A stretch of 31,366 bases of DNA from JAHRVQ01 sp047616645 (lineage in GTDB: Bacteria > Pseudomonadota > Gammaproteobacteria > Pseudomonadales > Azotimanducaceae), in contig JBLHIH010000035.1 of assembly GCA_047616645.1 (NCBI GenBank), positions 1 through 31,366 of the forward strand, written 5' to 3'. Positions 1 to 6,591 of the stretch are shown in pieces. The notes beneath the pieces are model-generated. The model was not told where the DNA came from, ran no database searches, and worked only from the letters and a program-made list of their open reading frames with translations. A program made the translations under genes and the position numbers. The number at the start of each line of letters is the position of its first letter. Positions within the stretch are counted from its first letter, which is position 1.

Positions 1-25
1 GGAACCGCTGTTTTTATCGAAGCTG

Positions 26-150
26 CTAGTTAGTTCCCGTCCAGAAATAGGTGTTTTAGATGAAAGTTAAGAAACTATAAATAAGTTAGGTAGCATATTC
101 AGGCACTTACAAGGGAAGTAGCCCGCTGAAGTTAGTTTATTGATGCTCAG
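26..150 (+). repeat. Dispersed non-coding element, copy A
   Basis: This stretch matches the reverse complement of 28441-28580 in ordered blocks. Positions 26-50 (core TTCCCGTCCAGAAATAG) match 24 of 25 bases with 28556-28580. The blocks GTTAGGT (85-91), CTTACAAGGGAAGT (106-119) and AGCCCGCTGAAGTT (120-133) match exactly. Spacers between blocks are not conserved, and blocks 3 and 4 touch here but are 14 nt apart in the other copy. The copy lies just beyond the stop codon of the small membrane protein gene ending at 154. It could be a MITE-like or REP-like element, or a structured 3' UTR/terminator family. The similarity is seen directly; the nature of the element is inferred. Confidence 0.75.
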
Positions 151-153
151 TCG

Positions 154-591
154 TTAGTTTAGCGATACGGGCATAGGGTCAACTACTGTCTTACTGATCA
201 CTCCCTGATCCAATATGGAAAGGATTAATAACACCACTAATCCTGGTAAAATATATGATGGCGAAGGCATATTTGCCAAAGGTTGGTAATCAAACGAGCC
301 TAATCTGCTACTAAGAACAGAGGTGAACATAACCGCAATGACCAACATGTTTGTGACAAGAAAATTTACAAAAAAAGAGTACAACTTATCCTGTTTAAGT
401 CTTATCGAGATAATTTTTAGCATCACTCTTTCTGAAAAACCTTCAGCGAGTGCGTTTTCCATTTTATTACTCAGACCATCACCTGGTTGCTTCAACAGGT
501 TTCCAAGTTGAACTGGCGAAATTTCACTTATTATATTCTCAGTCAATTCGCGTTCGGCATTGCTTAAACGAGACTCTATTATTGAGCTCAT
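154..591 (-). CDS. Small two-TM protein coupled to ECF sigma factor
   Basis: A 145-residue protein I cannot assign to a named family. The first 70 residues are polar and partly amphipathic. Two hydrophobic segments follow at about 73-93 and 113-128, and a short polar tail ends it. The start codon overlaps the stop of the upstream sigma factor gene by 4 bp (ATGA), so the two are translationally coupled. That position, directly after an ECF sigma gene and with a cytoplasmic-looking N-terminus plus membrane helices, is where anti-sigma factors usually lie. The zinc-binding HxxxCxxC motif of ZAS anti-sigma factors is absent, so a membrane-held anti-sigma role is only inference. The dispersed element copy A begins immediately past the stop codon. 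Confidence 0.75.
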   Translation of the reverse strand: MSSIIESRLSNAERELTENIISEISPVQLGNLLKQPGDGLSNKMENALAEGFSERVMLKIISIRLKQDKLYSFFVNFLVTNMLVIAVMFTSVLSSRLGSFDYQPLANMPSPSYILPGLVVLLILSILDQGVISKTVVDPMPVSLN

Positions 592-1172
592 GCTTCACTG
601 TACTCCTTTATGAGTTCGGCACTGAGTTTGCCTCGCAGCTTTTTCCGTATACGAAAAAGCAAACTTTTCAATGTGCCACTGGGCTTTTCAACAATTTTTG
701 CAATCTCATCAATTGTACAAGCGTGAAAATGATATAAAGTCACTATACTCCGCTCTTCAGGCTTAAGTTTACTCAAGGCAACTTCTAGTTCCTGGATTAT
801 TTCCCCTTGAATATAATCACTTGTTTCGCTTTGCCTAGGTTCTTCATGACTTTCTAATTCAAATTCTTCTGTAGGTAATTTCTTCTTTCTCAAGGCACTT
901 AAAGCAGTCCGATAAGCTATGGTGTACAACCAAGTCGAAAATTTACTGTCAAAGCGAAATTGTTCTAGATTAAAGTAAACTTTAAGGAAAATATCTTGGC
1001 AGATTTCTTCTCTGTCCCCATGACTAGGAATGATGCGCCAAACCAATTGACTGACGAGATCTTGATATCGTTCTATTAAAGTACGAAAAGCGAGATCCTT
1101 CTCTTTGACAGGACCTTTAGTCACTGCCTTGATCAGATCTTCATCGCTTTGTTGTAAGAAATTATCTTCCAT
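588..1172 (-). CDS. ECF-type RNA polymerase sigma factor
   Basis: A 194-residue sigma-70 family protein with the two-domain ECF layout. Region 2 spans about residues 26-98 and includes the core-binding and -10 recognition helix (DIFLKVYFNLEQFR, FSTWLYTIAYRTALS). An acidic linker follows at 101-120. Region 4 spans about 131-180 with a helix-turn-helix around TIDEIAKIVEKPSGTLKS. It would direct RNA polymerase to a small regulon; the inducing signal cannot be read from sequence. The downstream gene overlaps it by 4 bp and encodes a two-TM protein that may control it. The gene is divergent from a small three-TM protein gene, and the intergenic region carries an inverted repeat that could be part of the control region. 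The ECF subgroup is undetermined. Confidence 0.92.
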   Translation of the reverse strand: MEDNFLQQSDEDLIKAVTKGPVKEKDLAFRTLIERYQDLVSQLVWRIIPSHGDREEICQDIFLKVYFNLEQFRFDSKFSTWLYTIAYRTALSALRKKKLPTEEFELESHEEPRQSETSDYIQGEIIQELEVALSKLKPEERSIVTLYHFHACTIDEIAKIVEKPSGTLKSLLFRIRKKLRGKLSAELIKEYSEA

Positions 1173-1198
1173 ACTCTATTGACGCCGCTTACGCATTT

Positions 1199-1241
1199 TT
1201 GGTTGCAAAATCAAAAATAGTCAAATAATAAATGCAACCAA
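1199..1241. promoter_or_regulatory. Inverted repeat between divergent sigma and membrane genes
   Basis: Arms TTGGTTGCA (1199-1207) and TGCAACCAA (1233-1241) are perfect 9-bp complements separated by 25 A/T-rich bases. They lie in the 123-bp space between the divergent sigma gene and the 1296-1658 gene. The arms could be an operator for a dimeric regulator or a transcript hairpin. The sequence match is direct; function is inferred. Confidence 0.4.
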
Positions 1242-1295
1242 GTTGTGATTCTACTCATCAAATACGACATAACCCATAAAACATAAGGAAATATT

Positions 1296-1658
1296 ATGCC
1301 AGACGAACTCATCCCCATTATAGTGATCCCCGCTATGCTCTTCTGTATTGCCTACATAACGCGTGTTATTTCGGACAATAGAATTCGAAGAGAACTGATG
1401 AATAATAATGCTAGCAGCGAAATCATTCAGAAACTCTTCCTCGAAAATCGGAATACAGATACCACAGGTAACTTGAAATGGGGAATCGTTTCAATTGGAA
1501 TTGGTCTCGCCTTAACTTGCATACAAGTGACCAACCTCGGTGAAGATGATCCTCTGACTTATGGCATCGTATTCATCTTTGGGGGTGTAGGATTATTACT
1601 CTTTTATATACTTGCCAATCGAATTATTAAGGCTGAGCCCAACCCTCTAAGCTCTTGA
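1296..1658 (+). CDS. Small three-TM protein, DUF6249-like
   Basis: A 120-residue protein with hydrophobic segments at about 5-23, 60-78 and 88-108. A polar loop (24-59) rich in Arg, Asn and Glu separates the first two. The arrangement, with the LKWGIVSIGIGLAL segment followed by a Gly-rich third helix, resembles small membrane proteins annotated DUF6249 that are often found beside ECF sigma genes. I make that assignment from memory with moderate confidence. A ribosome site AAGGAA lies 7 bases before the ATG. The gene diverges from the sigma gene and probably belongs to the same regulatory unit. Molecular function is unknown. Confidence 0.75.
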   Translation: MPDELIPIIVIPAMLFCIAYITRVISDNRIRRELMNNNASSEIIQKLFLENRNTDTTGNLKWGIVSIGIGLALTCIQVTNLGEDDPLTYGIVFIFGGVGLLLFYILANRIIKAEPNPLSS

Positions 1659-1675
1659 ACCAGGCTTAATGTGTT

Positions 1676-2356
1676 ATGCTTGCCTCACACGAGACAAGCA
1701 GTTTGCCAATGAAAAATTCACTTACACCTAGTCGTACTATTCGATCACGCATGAAAATACTTGCGCCGCTGTTGAAAGACAAAGATGTATTAGATCTAGG
1801 TGTTGTTGATTATCGGGAGCGACGACGAGATGACAATGCCTATTTTGAAACACACCCGACACTCTTGTTTCGTCAGATATCAGACATCAATCCAGAGGTC
1901 ACAGGCGTTGATATTGACCACGAAGGTATAGCAAATCTACGTGCAAGAAATTTCAATGTTGTGTGTGACAATGTTGAAACAATGAATTTAGACAAGACTT
2001 TTGACGTGATCGTTGCCGGAGAAATCATAGAGCATCTTGAAAACCCTGGTTTGTTTTTGAGAAACGCATTGAAGCATATTAACCCAGATGGATGCTTCGC
2101 TATTAGTACACCAAACCCTTTTTATGCGAAGCAACGCCACAAAATTTGGCGTTATAACCACCCACAGGTTCATGAAGATCATACCTGTTGGTTTGACCCC
2201 GCAACCTTGAATGAACTACTGCATCGAACCGGCTGGAAAACGACTGAAAATTATTGGGTTCAACCAAGTAACCAGTATATTAAGACCTGGCCACGACTAT
2301 TCCGAGGTTACTTTTCTAATTCTTTTCTGACTATTGCAAAAAAAGCAGATTCTTAA
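1676..2356 (+). CDS. SAM-dependent class I methyltransferase
   Basis: A 226-residue protein of the UbiG-like Methyltransf_23 type. Motif I is VLDLGVVDY (38-46), although the usual second and third glycines of the loop are replaced. The acidic ribose-binding residue is in GVDID (77-81). Motif IV is VIVAGEIIEHLENP (111-124), and a STPNPF motif follows at 144-149. The region after it (YAKQRHKIWRYNHPQVHEDH) resembles methyltransferases from polysaccharide or cell-surface loci, so the substrate may be a sugar or lipid, but this cannot be settled from sequence. An in-frame ATG at residue 12 (1709) is an alternative start. The gene starts 17 bp after the previous stop and may be cotranscribed with it. 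Confidence 0.85.
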   Translation: MLASHETSSLPMKNSLTPSRTIRSRMKILAPLLKDKDVLDLGVVDYRERRRDDNAYFETHPTLLFRQISDINPEVTGVDIDHEGIANLRARNFNVVCDNVETMNLDKTFDVIVAGEIIEHLENPGLFLRNALKHINPDGCFAISTPNPFYAKQRHKIWRYNHPQVHEDHTCWFDPATLNELLHRTGWKTTENYWVQPSNQYIKTWPRLFRGYFSNSFLTIAKKADS

Positions 2357-2396
2357 ACCTGATATATTCGAATAAAGACCCAAACAAAGACCAACG

Positions 2397-2452
2397 CTCT
2401 TCTTGCCAGATCTCTTCTTGCCAGATCTCTTCTTGCCAGATCTCTTCTTGCC
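2397..2452 (+). repeat. Tandem array, 15-bp unit, 3.7 copies
   Basis: The unit AGATCTCTTCTTGCC occurs three times perfectly (2408-2422, 2423-2437, 2438-2452) after an 11-bp partial copy at 2397-2407. It lies between the methyltransferase stop (2356) and the non-ATG start of the RarD-like gene. No palindrome or coding meaning was found on the sense strand. Confidence 0.95.
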
Positions 2453-2494
2453 AAGCGGGGTGTCCGGCGCTAGAGTGCGTCGCTCTATCGGAAG

Positions 2495-3421
2495 TTGCAT
2501 CCTTGGTTACTTATTGTGTTTGACAGAACTACACTACATGGCGCCTATTTCGCCCTTTCCGCCTATTTATTCTGGGGTGTAATGCCGATCTATTTCAAGT
2601 GGGTAGACCATGTGTCGCCTATAGAAATTCTGATTCACCGTACACTGTGGTCCGTGGTTTTATTGTTAGGCATATTATTTCTTACAAAACAGCTTGACGA
2701 GCTTAAGATTGAACGAAAAAAACTAGGTATGCTTTTTTTATGTGCATGTCTGCTAAGTACAAACTGGTTGCTATTTATCTATGCCGTTGTCAACGATAAC
2801 ATCGTAGAAGCAAGCCTTGGGTACTTTATCAATCCACTACTGAGTGTATTTCTCGGTATGATTTTTCTCGGGGAAAGGCTACGGCCACTACAGTGGCTTG
2901 CCATCTCCATCGCTATATCAGGCATCTTGTTTCAATTACTTTTCTTTGGAAAGCTCCCCCTCATCGCCTTAACCTTAGCCTTTAGTTTTGGTTTCTATGG
3001 TCTCATTAAAAAGAAAATGGGCCTCCACGCTATTGCTGGACTCACACTAGAGACTTTAATGATCTGTCCCTTCGCAGTCATTGGTTTAATTTGGATGTTT
3101 ACACTGGGTGAAATGAAATTTCTTCAGGGAGACTTAAACACAGATATCTTGTTAGTAGCCGCTGGCCTCGTAACTTGCTTCCCTCTACTTTGCTTTGCAG
3201 CTGCAATTACAAGATTGTCTCTGACAGTTTCCGGAATGTTTCAATATATTGCCCCCAGTGTATCCTTGCTTGTCGCAACCGTCCTCTTTGATGAACCTTT
3301 TGGCGCAGATCGTATCGTTACCTTTACCTGCATCTGGATAGCATTGCTGTTATTTACAAGTGAGGCTGTACATTATCATCGGCGCAAACAATTTTCTGTT
3401 AATGACCGAGGAGGCGCATGA
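2495..3421 (+). CDS. rarD: RarD-like EamA family permease
   Basis: A polytopic membrane protein of about 300 residues with roughly ten hydrophobic segments and the two-repeat EamA fold. RarD-type signatures include AYLFWGVMPIYFKW near the N-terminus, HRTLWSVVLLL, LGYFINPLLSVFLGMIFLGERL and the C-terminal MFQYIAPSVSLLVA. RarD homologues are inner-membrane transporters historically tied to chloramphenicol sensitivity; the natural substrate is unclear. No ATG exists between the TAG at 2471 and the conserved region. The frame must start at TTG 2495 or GTG 2516, neither with a convincing ribosome site, so the 5' end is uncertain and may have been altered near the upstream 15-bp array. Confidence 0.88.
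   Translation: MHPWLLIVFDRTTLHGAYFALSAYLFWGVMPIYFKWVDHVSPIEILIHRTLWSVVLLLGILFLTKQLDELKIERKKLGMLFLCACLLSTNWLLFIYAVVNDNIVEASLGYFINPLLSVFLGMIFLGERLRPLQWLAISIAISGILFQLLFFGKLPLIALTLAFSFGFYGLIKKKMGLHAIAGLTLETLMICPFAVIGLIWMFTLGEMKFLQGDLNTDILLVAAGLVTCFPLLCFAAAITRLSLTVSGMFQYIAPSVSLLVATVLFDEPFGADRIVTFTCIWIALLLFTSEAVHYHRRKQFSVNDRGGA
3408..3414 (+). promoter_or_regulatory. Ribosome binding site setting a GTG start
   Basis: GAGGAGG lies within the last codons of the RarD-like gene, 12 bases before GTG 3427. It supports the GTG start of the thioesterase gene. A nearer ATG at 3419 leads to a stop after one further codon. Confidence 0.6.
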
Positions 3422-3426
3422 CTTAA

Positions 3427-4239
3427 GTGAACTCTTTCGACAATGACATTAGATTAGTATCGATTTCTGAAACTGAGTTTGAAGTTTACATTGCGGACAG
3501 CTGGAAGATTAATGTGGGTCCCAATGGCGGCTACATCGCAGCAATACTTCTTCATGGTATGAAACAAACTATAGGAGACATCCTAACTCGATCTTTTACC
3601 TGCCATTTTTTATCCGCTTCTGTGCCGGGACCTGCGATATTGAAGGTGCATATTGAGAAAAAGGGTCGGACCTTATCAAGTGTAACGAGCCAGCTTCATC
3701 AAAATGGAAAATCTATTGCCTTTGCGATCGCCACTTTCGCAAACGATTTAGTCGCACCCTATTTTAATCATATACCCATGCCACAAGTTAAGAGACCGGC
3801 AGATATCCCCTTGGAAGAAAGAATGATTCTTGGGTCGCCCATGTTCGTGCCCTTTCGTGCTAAGTATGATCAACGCCCAGCTATCGGACCTAAACTAGGC
3901 AGTTTCTCTGATAAAGCGAAAGTCGGCGGTTGGACAAAATTTAGTGAGGATAGACCATTCGACGATCTCGCAATTCTTGCGATTTCTGATTCTTGGTACC
4001 CTTCAATAAAAGGGAAATCTGACGAAGACTTTCATACACCTACAGTCGATCACAGCGTTCATTTCCTTGCAAAGCCTGCTGATGCAAATAGCGAGTTTTT
4101 ACTCGTCATGTTTGAAACCGAAGTTGCGGCCAATGGATACTTGGTTGAAGATGGTTGTATCTGGAACGAAAGTGGTCTTTTGTTAGCTAGATCAAGACAG
4201 TTAGCTATTTTGCTACCTAAAAACATTGGAGATATTTAA
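3427..4239 (+). CDS. Thioesterase-superfamily (double hotdog) protein
   Basis: A 270-residue protein resembling the TesB-like/4HBT_3 acyl-CoA thioesterases. The N-terminal hotdog has GPNGGYIAAILLHGM (about 32-46), a loop and helix typical of this group. HFLSASVPGPAILKVHIEKKGRTLS and FAIATFA continue the first hotdog; a second begins near residue 150 with a strongly diverged core. The predicted role is hydrolysis of acyl-CoA esters in the cytoplasm; chain preference is unknown. Translation starts at GTG 3427, with the purine-rich GAGGAGG at 3408-3414 inside the end of the upstream permease gene. It sits 5 bp after the permease and 3 bp before the TRIC gene, which indicates cotranscription. Confidence 0.82.
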   Translation: MNSFDNDIRLVSISETEFEVYIADSWKINVGPNGGYIAAILLHGMKQTIGDILTRSFTCHFLSASVPGPAILKVHIEKKGRTLSSVTSQLHQNGKSIAFAIATFANDLVAPYFNHIPMPQVKRPADIPLEERMILGSPMFVPFRAKYDQRPAIGPKLGSFSDKAKVGGWTKFSEDRPFDDLAILAISDSWYPSIKGKSDEDFHTPTVDHSVHFLAKPADANSEFLLVMFETEVAANGYLVEDGCIWNESGLLLARSRQLAILLPKNIGDI

Positions 4240-4242
4240 GTC

Positions 4243-4860
4243 ATGCTCGATGTCAATATCATGCAATGGCTGGATATGGCAGGTGTATTTGTCTTCGCTG
4301 CAAGTGGCGCTCTGACTGCAGCAACGAAAAAAATGGATATCTTTGGCTTCATCGTCATTGCCCTTATCACAGCTGTTGGGGGAGGCACCTTGAGAGATGT
4401 TGTCTTAGATGTTCCTGTATTTTGGCTTTCTCAACCGATCTACGTGTGGATTACTCTCTCGGCCGCAATTTTGACTTTCCTTTTCACTCAAGCATTTCAC
4501 CGAGGCCAAATAATGTTCCTCTGGTTTGATGCCATTGGTCTTGCTGTATTTTGTGTTTTAGGAGCCGCAAAAACCTACGCTATTACGAGCGACCCATTTA
4601 TTGCCGTTATGATGGGTGTGGTATCAGCAGTGGTGGGTGGGGTGATCAGAGACATCATTTGTAATGACATACCACTAATATTTCACAGCGAAGTTTACGC
4701 AACTGCTGCTTTTACCGGCGCAATGATCTTTACCGCATTGATCACCATGGGTACTTCACAATCCCTTGCCATGTTATTTGGCTTTCTTGCCGCTTTTGGT
4801 TTACGGAGTGCGGGTATACTGTGGGGTTGGGCGCTTCCTAAATCTCCAGGGCTAAAATAG
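4243..4860 (+). CDS. TRIC/UPF0126 family cation channel
   Basis: A 205-residue membrane protein with seven predicted helices made of two homologous halves. Each half carries the family signature: GGGTLRD at 46-52 and GGVIRD at 132-137. These define the UPF0126/YicG family, now known as prokaryotic TRIC channels, homotrimeric potassium-permeable channels of the inner membrane. Length matches the family. The start lies 3 bp after the thioesterase stop, so the two genes are probably cotranscribed with rarD, but no functional link is evident. The gene converges on the MFS transporter gene across 71 bp. Confidence 0.92.
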   Translation: MLDVNIMQWLDMAGVFVFAASGALTAATKKMDIFGFIVIALITAVGGGTLRDVVLDVPVFWLSQPIYVWITLSAAILTFLFTQAFHRGQIMFLWFDAIGLAVFCVLGAAKTYAITSDPFIAVMMGVVSAVVGGVIRDIICNDIPLIFHSEVYATAAFTGAMIFTALITMGTSQSLAMLFGFLAAFGLRSAGILWGWALPKSPGLK

Positions 4861-4895
4861 AAATGAAAGACTACTCGCCTTCCAAACCGCTTATC

Positions 4896-4941
4896 CAAGC
4901 TGTTTTTACAAGCTCTTTTTACAAGCTCTTTTTACAAGCTG
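4896..4941 (+). repeat. Tandem array, 13-bp unit, 3.5 copies, over MFS stop codon
   Basis: The unit CAAGCTCTTTTTA occurs at 4896-4908 (one mismatch), 4909-4921 and 4922-4934, with a partial copy at 4935-4941. On the minus strand each full unit contains TAA, and the copy at the gene edge supplies the MFS stop codon (4932-4934). The extra copies total 39 bp. Confidence 0.95.
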
Positions 4942-6260
4942 CGGCGATCTAACTCTGCGCGAATCTCACTGTGGGCATTCTCGTCTAAGGTAAACCTAGA
5001 AAAGATAACGACACCAATGCTATAACATATCAGCGGCAATATGCCGTAGAGGAAGACCATCGCAACTTTAACTGTCATTGTCTGCTCGACGTTAGGGATA
5101 AAGCCTGAAATTTGTAAGACCCAACCCGTGACTAATATCATAATGCCGATTGCACTTTTCTGCATAAAATTAAAGGCGGCAAAATAAGATCCTTCTTTGC
5201 GCTCACCCGTGACATATTCATCATAGTCAATAATGTCGCTTTGAATAGATGGTGCGATGGTGCCGCCACAACCTGCAGATAACCCAGCAAATGCTGCTAA
5301 GATAAAAATAAGATAGACCTGCGTATCCGGTTCTATAAAAGGCAAACAAAACATACCGCCAAAAGACAGCCCTGTTAGTATCATCGAAAACATCCACAGT
5401 CGTATTTTTCCGAACTTTCTTGAAAGTGGAATCCACATTGGAACTGATATTGTCGAGGGAATCATATAGGTAAGAATAATCAATGCAGTGAGGCCAGGAC
5501 GGCCAACGACATACTGTGCGATATATAGGGTTAGCAAAGCGATAACAGCTGATCCAATATTCTCTACAAAGGTGACCAACAATATAATTCTTGCATGAGG
5601 ATTCTGCCAAACATCCTTAAATGCGCCAAAGGGGCTTTCATTTACTCGTCCTTGATAGTCAGCCCTCTCCCGCAACTTCAATACTGCGTAGGCAATTAAT
5701 AAAGCCGTGACGATAGACGCGAGCACACTCAGTTCAAAGGCGACCTCTCTCACCGCGGTAGCACTTTCGGCTTCTGCATCTATCAAAAGCTGCATGCTAA
5801 TTAAGGCTAAAATGGAACCCAAGGTAAAAGCGACGTGCCTCAAGCCATAAAGCCGACTTCGTTCGTGATAATTTGGCGTCAGTTCCGCTCCCAAGGACAT
5901 ATGAGGCACAATGAACAAGGTCATTGCGGAATAGAAACCGATCACGCCCACCGCCATCCAAGCGATTAAGACATTACCTTCAAGAGACTGAGGCGGGGAA
6001 AATACCATGACAAAAGCAATGGATACAGGAATAATGCTGGCCAATAGCCAGAACCTACGGCGACCAAGTTTACTTTTACTACGATCACTCAGGTAACCAA
6101 CTAGGGGATCTGAAATCGCATCCCATACTCTGGATATACCAAAGATTGTACCCATCACTGCGGGCGCAATTAACAGCACGTCAGTGGAGAATTTCATTAT
6201 GTAGAGGCCCATAAGTAGGTACATATAACCTGAACCGACCCCTGGAGCACCGTAGGCCAA
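4932..6260 (-). CDS. GPH-type MFS sugar/cation symporter homologue
   Basis: A protein of at least 442 residues with about twelve membrane segments, of the MFS_2 (glycoside-pentoside-hexuronide:cation symporter) family. Typical features are the loop after helix 2, DAISDPLVGYLSDRSKSKLG followed by RRRFWLL, and SDIIDYDEYVTGERKEGSY before the late helices. Substrate is unknown; many marine relatives are near lipid-catabolic genes rather than sugar genes. The listed start is TTG 6260 with no good ribosome site. The family-typical N-terminal segment LSWRVVLAYG continues upstream in frame for 33 codons to a TAG at 6360-6362, through a 12-bp tandem repeat and without any ATG, GTG or TTG. The real start is therefore uncertain (ATT at 6356, a frameshift, or TTG as listed). 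Confidence 0.85.
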   Translation of the reverse strand: MAYGAPGVGSGYMYLLMGLYIMKFSTDVLLIAPAVMGTIFGISRVWDAISDPLVGYLSDRSKSKLGRRRFWLLASIIPVSIAFVMVFSPPQSLEGNVLIAWMAVGVIGFYSAMTLFIVPHMSLGAELTPNYHERSRLYGLRHVAFTLGSILALISMQLLIDAEAESATAVREVAFELSVLASIVTALLIAYAVLKLRERADYQGRVNESPFGAFKDVWQNPHARIILLVTFVENIGSAVIALLTLYIAQYVVGRPGLTALIILTYMIPSTISVPMWIPLSRKFGKIRLWMFSMILTGLSFGGMFCLPFIEPDTQVYLIFILAAFAGLSAGCGGTIAPSIQSDIIDYDEYVTGERKEGSYFAAFNFMQKSAIGIMILVTGWVLQISGFIPNVEQTMTVKVAMVFLYGILPLICYSIGVVIFSRFTLDENAHSEIRAELDRRSL

Positions 6261-6591
6261 TACTACACGCCAACTTAAACGTTGGTTTTCAGGTTTGGCT
6301 TCCGGTCTAACTTCCGGTCTAACTTCCGGAGCTTCATCTGTTCTAAATTGCTTAATTACCTATCCCTCAATTACCACCAAACCAGGCTCATAGCGCCTAT
6401 TTATACTTCTTGCGCGCTTATCATAATGCTTTATCCCTGCTCTCATATCAATGCACTACATCCTCCATGAGTAACATCTCACCGATACTTAACAATAACA
6501 GTGCATAACATATTTAAACCCAAATAGAGACGGTGTTTTTCGGGATTAATTCAGATATTCTTAGCCGTGATTTGATCTAGGTAGATAAGCT
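6261..6591. other. Intergenic region between divergent MFS and acyl-CoA ligase genes
   Basis: These 331 bases hold the in-frame upstream extension of the MFS gene (6261-6359), the 12-bp array, and the presumed promoter of the ligase gene. I could not pick a convincing -35/-10 pair. An open frame at 6282-6470 exists only because the repeat is free of stops and has no protein-like character. Confidence 0.5.
6299..6329 (+). repeat. Tandem array, 12-bp unit, 2.6 copies, at MFS 5' end
   Basis: The unit CTTCCGGTCTAA occurs at 6299-6310 and 6311-6322, with a partial copy at 6323-6329. Read on the minus strand in the MFS frame it encodes the tetrapeptide repeat PEVR. Because the unit is 12 bp it preserves reading frame. 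Confidence 0.9.

Noticed and set aside
2397..2452. CRISPR-like array
   Set aside because: The repeats are directly adjacent with no spacers, and no cas genes are present. The same applies to the other arrays.
2297..2500. Minus-strand ORF with KKRSG repeats
   Set aside because: The basic repeat is only a translation of the 15-bp array. It overlaps the end of the methyltransferase gene and has no support.
4695..4898. Minus-strand ORF opposite the TRIC gene
   Set aside because: It lies antisense to a conserved membrane protein gene and is not related to any family I recognise. Only its first bases touch the 13-bp array.
6282..6470. A 62-codon ORF with FRSN repeats
   Set aside because: It is an out-of-frame reading of the 12-bp array in an intergenic region, with no ribosome site and no protein-like character after the repeat.
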